Source: Brienomyrus brachyistius (lineage: Eukaryota > Chordata > Actinopteri > Osteoglossiformes > Mormyridae). Taken from it: a DNA stretch of 64,000 nucleotides. The DNA lies in the NCBI RefSeq assembly GCF_023856365.1, contig NC_064544.1:22420399-22484398 (forward strand), read 5' to 3'. The notes under the pieces were generated by a model. It was given only the letters and a program-made list of their open reading frames with translations. It did no database searches and was not told where the DNA came from. Shown in pieces: positions 35,101 through 44,831 of this stretch. How positions within the stretch are numbered: the stretch's first letter is position 1; each line of letters starts with the position of its first letter. Both the position numbers and the translations under genes were made by a program.

Positions 35101-38100
35101 TCCGGACCCCCCACGACCCAGTAGGATAAGCAGTTTGGAAAATGGATGGATAGATGGATAAAACTATTTATTCATTTTCTTAATATTCCAATATCCTGTT
35201 TGCATGCTTTTTTATGTGTACTTTTTAATTTGTTTGCACCACATTTAGTTCTTTTCACTGCTTAGTGTCTTTTTGCTTTGTCTGTTTTGCACTATATGTA
35301 TGTCCGTCTGTGCTCTTTGCACTTGCTGCCGTTTGCGCAAAGATTTCCCCTTGAGATCAGTAAAGTTTACTGTATATTAATCTTATCTTTTGATGCAGAC
35401 AGTTTTTTTCTAGCTGCTGCACACTGAAATTTTTTAAAGAAAAATATTCAGCTTAAATTTCATAAAGAGGTACGCGGGACTGTGCCCAGGTGGGCCCACC
35501 ACCCGCAAGGGGAATGTCAGGGGTTGGGTGCATTGTGGATCGGGTGGCGGCAAAGGGACGCCATGGCGGACCGAACTCTGGCTGACAAAACTGGCTTTCG
35601 GGACATGGAATATCACCTCTCTGGTGGGGAAGGAACCTGAAATTGTGCGTGAAATTGAGAAATACTGACTCGATGTAGTCGGGCTCACCTCAACGCATAG
35701 CATGGGTTCTGGAACCAATCTCCTGGAGAGGGGCCGGGTGCTCTTTTCTTCTGGAGTTGTAGCGGGTGAGCAGGTGGCCCCACAGCTCGGTGCATTAACA
35801 ACGGAGTTGTTTACCCTGGTGAACAAAAAGGCTGTCTCCCTGCGCCTTCGTTTTGGGGCGAGGTCTCTGACTGTCATCTGCACTTATGCGCCGAATGACA
35901 GTTCGGAGTACCCGGCCGTCTTGGATTCCCTCAGTGGTTCCTGGTTAGCACACCATGAGGAGATTCCAAGGCACGACAGAATGACAGAACTCGAAACCAA
36001 GACACCTAGACTCACAGAGGAAGAATACCTCAACCTAATCGATGGGGTGATCTATTTGCTCACACAGTCCGAGGTCAAAAAGGACCCCGCGGCTGGAGCC
36101 CTTCTACTCGGTCGAAGGAGATCCTGAAGCAGATCTCCCTGCCTAATAACTTGCACCTCGTGGAGGAGGTGTGAGCCAACTTACGGCACTTAAGGGGAGG
36201 GGTGGCAGAAGCCATGATATGGAAGATGCATTTGGACTGTGGGCTGCCTCAAGTCACAGCTGTAGCACTGCCCGAGCTGTCCTCTCCTCCAGTATACTCG
36301 ACGCCGGAGAAAAAAGAAGTGGAAGGGTCACAAACAGGAGGGCATGTCGGAAGCCCTTCCGGGATCCACAGTTTTGCCACCACCTGTGCCCGAAGCTTGT
36401 CTGCCTGCCAAATCATGGCCGACACTAGAGGCTCATCTGCTCACTGCCTCGCCTGTGTCCAAGACTCTGGCCAGAAAGTTCTTTGCCCTCCAGGGTCTAT
36501 ACTGGCGGGTGATGGAGGATCCAGACACCGGAGGTGAGGGCGGCTGTCAAGCCGAAAAAGGAGACCTACCAGGAATTGTTAGCCTGGGGGTCTCCGGAGG
36601 CAGCTGACGGATACCGGCAGGCCAGGCGGAATGCAGCTCGAGCGGTTGTGTTAGCAAAAACCCAAGCATGGGAGGAGTTTGGTGAGGCTATGGAAAGTTA
36701 CTTTCGGTTTACCTCAAAAAGGTTCTGGCAAACCATCCGGAATATCAGGAGGGGGAAGCAGCTTCTGGTTCCTAAAATTTATAGTGGGGAGGGGGTGCTG
36801 TTGACCTAACCTGAGGACATTACCCGGTGGTGGAAAGAATACTTTGAGGACCTCCTCAGCTCTGCCTCAGATACATCTATGCGCACTGCCTTAGACATCA
36901 GGGCACAGAGCCCTGAGGGGGCTGGAGTGGACTTGCCCATCACTGGGGTTGTGGTGGCCAGGTGTTAAAGGGCTACGTGGTGGCCAGGCCCCAGGGGTGG
37001 ACGAGAGGAGGGTGAGCAACAATGTGGTTTTTGTCCGTGCCGTGGAACGCTGGACCAACTTTTTACCCTTGTGAGGGCACTGGAGGGGGCCTGGGAGTTT
37101 GCCTATCCAGTCTACATGTGTTTTGTGGACTTGGAAAAGGCTTATGACTGGGTACCCTGAAGTGCTCTGTGGGGGGTGCTTTGGGAATATGGGGTTCAGG
37201 GCCCGCTACTGTGGGCGATTCGGTCCCTGTATGAACGGAGCAGAAGCTTGGTCCGTATTGCAGGTAATAAGTCGGACGTGTTCCCAGTGTGAGTTGGGCT
37301 CCACTAGGGCTGCCCTTTGTCATCGGTCTTGTTTGTAATATTTATGGACGGGATTTCTAGGTGCAGTCAGGGTGTTGAGGGCGTCCAGTTTGGTGGCCTC
37401 AGGATTGCGTTGCTGCTTCTTGTGGATGATGTCGTCCTGTTGGCTTCATCTGCTGGGGACCTCCAGCATGCTCTGGGGCGGTTCACAGCCTTGTGCGAGG
37501 CTGCAGGGATGAGGATTAGCACCTCCAAGTCTGAGACCATGGTTCTCAGCTGGAAATGGGTGGATTGCCCTCTCCAGGTCAGGGAGGAGGTACTGCCTCA
37601 AGTGGAGGAGTTCAAGTATCCAGGAGTCTCGTTCATGAGTGAGGGTAGGCGAGATCGAGAGCTGGACAGATGGATCGGAGTGGTGTCTGCAGTTTTGCAG
37701 GCGCTTAACCAGTTCGTCCTGGCTAAGAAAGAACAGAGCCGAAAAGCAAAGCTCTCGATCTATTGGTCCCTCTTTGTTCTTACCCTCACCTATGGTTATG
37801 AACTACTGTATGGGTAAAAAAAAATGAGATTGTGGATACAGGAGGCCTAAATGAGATAGGATGAGAAGTTTGGATATCCGGGAGAATCTCTGTACATCTG
37901 TACAGATGTACATTTGTACATCTGGTGCGGATACCTGGCTACCCAGAGAGTTTTTTAGTGCATGTCCTGCAGGGAGGAGGTCCGGGGACAGACCCAGGAC
38001 ACCCTGGAGGGATTATATCTCTCGGTTGGCATGGGAACGCCTTGACCCAAACACCAGTCAAGCAGAAGTTAAGGGATGGATGGATTGATGGAAATTTAAT

Positions 38101-41100
38101 AAAGTATCTGTATTCTCGAATACTGTTTCATAAACATAAAGTGAGCTGAATACAGAGTATGCAGAGGTCATGTATGTAACATATGTAACACCTGTCTTCC
38201 AGTACAATCCAACCCTGGCATCATGTGACTGGGAATGTGTGAACTGTACCTTTGTAAAGGGAGCTGAAGGAAAGACAACGATTGTTTAACTGAGAAAACC
38301 TTTGGTTTATTAAACACAGACAGTCGTGATGTTACATTTTATATTCATGATAATGACAGGATAAGCCACTAGTGTGGATAATTATATACCGCAGACTAAT
38401 GTTACATTTTATATCCATAATAATGATAGGATAAGGCACTAGTGTGGAAAATTATACACCACTGTCAGGGTCAGCACCCGTCTGTCTGAGTTTTTCATGT
38501 CTTCTACCCCGTTTGGCCAGCAGGTGTTGCTGGCCATTCTGGCCTCCCTGTTGTTAGTCTTTAGCGTGTTTCCCAGCTCTCCAGATAGCCACATAGCTCA
38601 ATGAGCCTGAACAATGTTAGAGAAACCCGCGAGTCCGTGACAACCACCAATGTAATCTTTCTGTTTTCAGAATATACAATTCCGATTACAGTGGCTGCTT
38701 TGGCAATATGTGTCTGCATCATTATTAAAGATTATTTATTGTATCATGAAGAAAAGCGCTTGGAGGGATTTTACTGTAAGTATGAAATTTTGTACTGAAT
38801 TCAGCCTGTTCGTTACTTATAATTTACATGAGTCAGTCTTTAAATTGAGTCATCAGAGTACAATTAAAATGTATTTCCATGTAGTTCTCAAAATTAAACT
38901 CTCCCCTATTTATATGTAGTTTAAAATCGTAATGCTCTGCATGGTCCTATAACAGCCAAGGAACATGAGGGCTTTTTACAAGAGCAGCTGCTCCCTGTGG
39001 CTCAGACACTGTTCCCTCATGATGTTTCCTCATTCCAAGATGATAATGCCCCCATACACACTGCTAAACACATTCAGGAGAGGTTTCATGAGCACCGGGA
39101 TGATGTCAGATGCCTTCCTTGGCCTCCCAGCCACCAGATCTAAACACCATTAAAGCTTTATGAGAGGTTCTGGAGCACAGTGTGTGAAGTCGATTTCCAC
39201 CTTATTCATCTTGCAAAGAACTGAAAGCTTTTCTTTCTGAAGATCAGTCCAGTGTCCCACTCCGCATATCAGGATTCCATCACCACATTATAAGAGGATC
39301 TGAACGTATTATTGAAGCTAGAAGGGCCTAATAAGGGAACTCCTTATTAGGTTCTTGAAATTAATATACGGATGTTTCCACTATTTTGTCCACCCCCTGT
39401 AAGTGCCCACCCCTCAAAGATACAACAGCCAAAAGTAAACAGAGAGATAATGTTTAATGGGGGCCTGTTTATGTTTATTTAATCTGTTTTACATGTTTTA
39501 TTACTTTTCAGATTTTGTTCAGAAAATCCTTTTGGGGATTTTCTTCATGTTTCACCTAATAATAAGTTTCCTGTATCTAAGTGTAATTCTTGAAAATGAC
39601 AAAGGTAAGGAAAACCTTTAACTGTAAGGAACCCATTTGATTCTAATAGAGCTTTAATTGCAGTCAGTCATTTTTGGTAAATGATGTTTGTAAAATGTTG
39701 ATAAACCTGAAATTATTTTGGGATGCAGTTAACAGTAATGTACTATAACTGTTTTTAGTATTAAGTCATTATTGAGTTACACCTTATTAATAAAGTCATA
39801 TACTTTGATGTAATAAATACGAAAGAGACAGTAATACATTCTGTGTAAGCGGTAAAAAAGACACTTCCAATAGTGGAGCGGTTTTATTTTATTTGTTCTG
39901 TGTGTCTTCAGAGATGAATTTACTGATTTTATAGGAACAGAATGTTGATCGTTTCATGAATATCCCTTGTTGTATTAAACAGAAATTAACTTCGACTATT
40001 TCTGACTACAGGACGACCAGTAAAGATCTGCGAGTTTGTGTTTGTCTACATTCTGAGTGTCACAACACTCTTTGTATTCTGGGAGCGGGGACATTTACTT
40101 GGTTTGTATTTGTTTTACTATAAAAATCATTTTTTAAAAACCTTTTCATTGATGAGGTGTTTAAATATTGTGTTTCTTAAATACTTTTTATATTTTAAAT
40201 AAAATATTGTGATTTGTTTTTTTTTTTATTTGTAAACACAGCATTATTTTTTATTTAATTAAGCAAAATACCCAATGGCTGTTTTATTGTATATACAGTG
40301 CTGTGACAAAGTAATTGGTCACTCAATCAACTAATTAACAAAACCTAAATGATAATGGGTTAAATTAAACTAGACACGCCCAGGCTTGATTGTTGCCAGC
40401 CCTGATGAATCTACACATCACTACAACTTTTTGCACAACACATTGCACTGTTGCACTTTACACTTAGTGTCACGAAACGAGGCGGTTCGGGATCGAGAAT
40501 GAGGCATGGTGCAGGCAGAAATGGTGGACGACCCACTTGCGGTTCAAAGAACAAATGGGGTTTATTAACTAAACTAAAAATACACAAGAAAACACTAAAA
40601 AACAAAGGACCACGAGGGGTCAAAAGTAAATGGGGATAAACAAGACTAATTACAAAATGGGGGCTTGTAAGCAGACCAAACAGTAACAATCACAATCAAC
40701 AGAACATTCAAAGAACCGCTAGTGAACTAAACAGAGGCAGGGACTTAAATACAGAGGGGTAACAAAACTAACAAGGGGCAGGTGAGATTAATCAACAAGG
40801 GTTGGGAAAACAGGTGAAACTAATTAATTCAAAAGGAACTAAATGGGGAAACCAAGAACTAACCAAGAAACCAGGAAAAACAGAATCTAACACTGGGGAA
40901 TAACAGACAGATAGAAACACAAGCACAGGCACAAAGAATTTAACCAAAACCAAATACAAATCAGAAGACACAGGAAAACTCATACAATGAAACGCTAGGG
41001 AACAAAATACGAAAAGAGAGGAGGTGGGATTCGACACACATGATGAAAGGGATTTACAGGTAGCTGCATGCTCAACATGTTGACCCATGTGGCTGACAGA

Positions 41101-44100
41101 TAACAGGGAAATCGCAAAGACTGACAGGAGGGACAGGATGGCCAGTGACACCTGCTGGCCAAACGGGGAAGGGACACAAAAGACTGAGACAACAGGAGCT
41201 GACCCTGACACTTAGCCTCTCTTACACATCATCATCTCTTCTATTTCCTCTATTGCACTGTTGCACTGTTTTTGCAATGTTTGCACTTTTTGCACACTTG
41301 CACTTTATGTAGTCCTGTGTTGATGTAGTGTTATATGTAGCACCATGGTCCTGGAGGAAGGTTGTCTCCATTCGCTATGTACTGTATCATTGTGTATGGT
41401 TGAAATAACAATAAAAACCAACTGACTTGACTTGACATCATAAATAATAATAAATAGAACCATTGCAGCAATGTGGAGCTGGATAAGGGGTCTCAAGAAG
41501 CAGGACACCATGCCTCAATCTGAGGAACTTCCTGTGAGAGCCGCCATATTCAGATGAAAAAACTTGGAAAAATGGCAAATCTGCCCAGGAGTGGCTGCCA
41601 TACCAAAATTACTCAAAAAGCGCATAGGAAACTAAATCAAGGAAGCTGCAGCAGACCCCTCTGTCAGATCAGTTAATGTCTGCGTTCATGATTCCATGAT
41701 TAGAAAGACGCTGGGAGAGTGGGAGAGTTACAAGGCAGAAACCACAGCTAAAGGAGAAGAACATGAAGGCTCATCTAACATTCGCCAAAAAGCACCTCGA
41801 TTACCCCCAACACTTTTGGGAGAATGTTCTGTGGGCTGATGAGTCAAAAGTGGAGCTATCTTGAAGACATGGGCCCTACTACATCTGACGTGAAGCTAAC
41901 ACAGCTTCCACACAAGACACATCATGGCCACAGTCAGACATGCTGCAGGCAGTGTGATGCTGTGGGGAGGCTTTGCTGCTGCTTGGCCTGGGCGACTTGC
42001 TGTAATTGAGGGACACATGAATTCAGCGCTCTGCCAGAAAGTACTGAAGGAGAACGTCCATCAGTCTGTGGTCTGAAGCTCAAATGCAATTAGGTTATGC
42101 AGCAGGGCAATGATCTGAACCACAAGAGCAAGTCCACCTCTGAATGGCAGAAAAGGAAAAAAAATGTTTAGTTATCTAATACAAAAATAGAGGGAATCAG
42201 GGCAAATGCATCATCACTGCACTGTATGTAGCTTTATGACTAATGCTCTTCTCTCTATCTTTCAGCCAAACCCCGTAAATATGTATATTTCTCAGGGGCT
42301 TTTGGTGTCCCTCTCGTGAATTCTGTTTCCCTGGCTGTAGTATTAATACTCAAAGCAGGTAAATACACTATAGATTTGAGATGTTTCTCCTGCAATTTCA
42401 CTTTTACTATGTAAATTTAACCACACAATAAATTGTACAAACCATTTAGGACATATATGGATTCCTGTGGTTTAATATCTGTCACTTACTGCTCATTTAC
42501 TGACCTCAGGTCTCAGTAACTTTTGTGATGATGTCATTTCAGACACAGGAAAACAGTCACTGGACCTGCGGCTGATTGTCCTGATTTCTGGGTCTGTCTT
42601 CCTCTTTAGCTGGTTTGTTATGCAGGTGTCTGCATATTGTAAGTATAACAGAAATATGATGATATGATATGATGTATAACGTCCCATAAATGTTGAATAT
42701 GTGTACTGCGAATTTTCCAGCATGTTGGCAGCTTTCCAGTCATTGTTTACATCTCCACATGCTCAGCACTAAAGCTGGATGAATATTACATTTATAGCTA
42801 GATGGTTATTTATTCACTATAGCTGTGGCTCAGGACGTGACATTTGATATCAATGCTGCAATTAATTCTTTTGGGTTTTTCTGTTCTTCTTTTATGATGC
42901 TGATGTTATGACTCTTACACGTTTCTCACCAATTTCATTACTAATTAAAGTACTTATAACCTGGCAGCTACAGTAAACTCCTATTGATGTCTTAGTATTT
43001 TGAGCTCCAACATAGTTAATTGTATATATTTTTAATTACAGGGTTGGATAAAAAAGAAAAGTAAGTAGATATTTATGTAGTACATGTACAAGCCATTTAT
43101 TTGACACAAAAGGTATCAATGTACAAAAAAAATCATCCATCCATCCTTTGTGGTGAGTCTGGCACCTGTGACAGGAAGCACAGGACACAAGGCAGGGGAC
43201 ACCCTGGGCAGGATGCCGGTCCAACACAGAGCAAACACACATTCACCTGTGAGGGGACATTTAAACCTCATGTTTTGGGACTAGGAGGAAACCGGAGTAT
43301 CTGGGGAAACATGGAGAGAGCATGTAAACTACACAGAGCCCAAGCCGGGGGGTGTGAGGTGTCAGTGTTACCCACTGAGTCACCATGTAAACTACACAGA
43401 GCCCAAGCCGGGGGGTGTGAGGTGTCAGTGTTACCCACTGAGTCACCATGTAAACTACACAGAGGCCAAGCCGGGTGGTGTGAGGTGTCAGTGTTACCCA
43501 CTGAGTCACCATGTAAACTACACAGAGCCCAAGCCGGGGGGTGTGAGGTGTCAGTGTTACCCACTGAGTCACCATGTAAACTACACAGAGCCCAAGCCGG
43601 TGGGTGTGAGGTGTCAGTGTTACCCACTGAGTCACCATGTAAACTACACAGAGCCCAAGTCGGGAGGTGTGAGGTGTCAGTGTTACCCACTGAGTCACCA
43701 TGTTAACTACACAGAGCCCAAGCCGGGAGGTGTGAGGTGTCAGTGTTACCCACTGAGTCACCATGTAAACTACACAGAGCCCAAGTCGGGAGGTGTGAGG
43801 TGTCAGTGTTACCCACTGAGTCACCATGTTAACTACACAGAGCCCAAGCCGGTGGGTGTGAGGTGTCAGTGTTACCCACCGAATCACCATGCAGCAATGT
43901 TACAAATGAGTGACATCATGTGTTAAACTGTTAAAATGTAGATTCATCTGAGTTCAGTTCCATAATCCAGCTCTTATATGGGAACCAAACACTTAATCGG
44001 ATAATTAACAGAATTATCTAAATTTAAACCGTTAATGGGAATTCGTAAAATGGTCATAAAATTTAATTTAAAATGTGATATTCTGACAAAGCTCCATTGT

Positions 44101-44786
44101 AATTACTGTATTATAATTTCCTTAGAATAAAAGAAGAGATGGGCTTGATTCAGAGACGGCAAGATACTGAGCTGGACCAGGTAGGTGTCCAAGATACATC
44201 AGCCCCCCTGGTTGGTGTCCTGGGGCCTGTTTCCCTACATCAGTCTGACCATCTTCCCTCAGATTATTATACATAATTGTGTCTGTGGCAGATCTGTGGC
44301 CCTTGTGTTCTTCCTCCTTCCATGTAAGTATGGAGTTTGTTGAGGTAGAGGAAGAGCCCTTAGTATGACTCCTGCACACATAACATGTCAGAACATTCTT
44401 CATTTTCATGGTCCCCTGTTGTTAAACATGGTAGGGAAGACTGTCTCAAAACTTGAGCACATAAAAACCATGCAGGAGAAACGCCATCATCTCTATGCGT
44501 TTGTGTCTGCACAACACTGCACAAGCTGGAGCTGGGAACAGTGGCTGATTTCTCCACTTCGTTAATTGGTCACTTTGAATCTCGTGATTGGCTGTTTGCT
44601 TTGGAAATGGATGAAGATGACCACTCTCATCTCATATATCCCTAACATTATCATGCGCCATTTTTACGAGATCATAAAAACCAAACGTTACCTAAACCTC
44701 CAGTTTTTGCTGTAATATGAAAAGTAAAACCACTTCATGGTCACTACTTGTTGTTTAGAGGAACCTGAAAATATGAAATTTACTAG

Positions 44787-44831
<45 letters not shown>

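Noticed and set aside
34853..35162. tRNA gene
   Set aside because: Box A and box B are present, but no cloverleaf forms, and the (GGAT)n tail plus target duplication show it is a SINE. The same holds for the other tRNA-like blocks.
43101..43926. Frames of 140-209 codons with a 21-residue repeat
   Set aside because: They come from the 63-bp SINE-derived minisatellite in an intron, not from a repeat protein gene.
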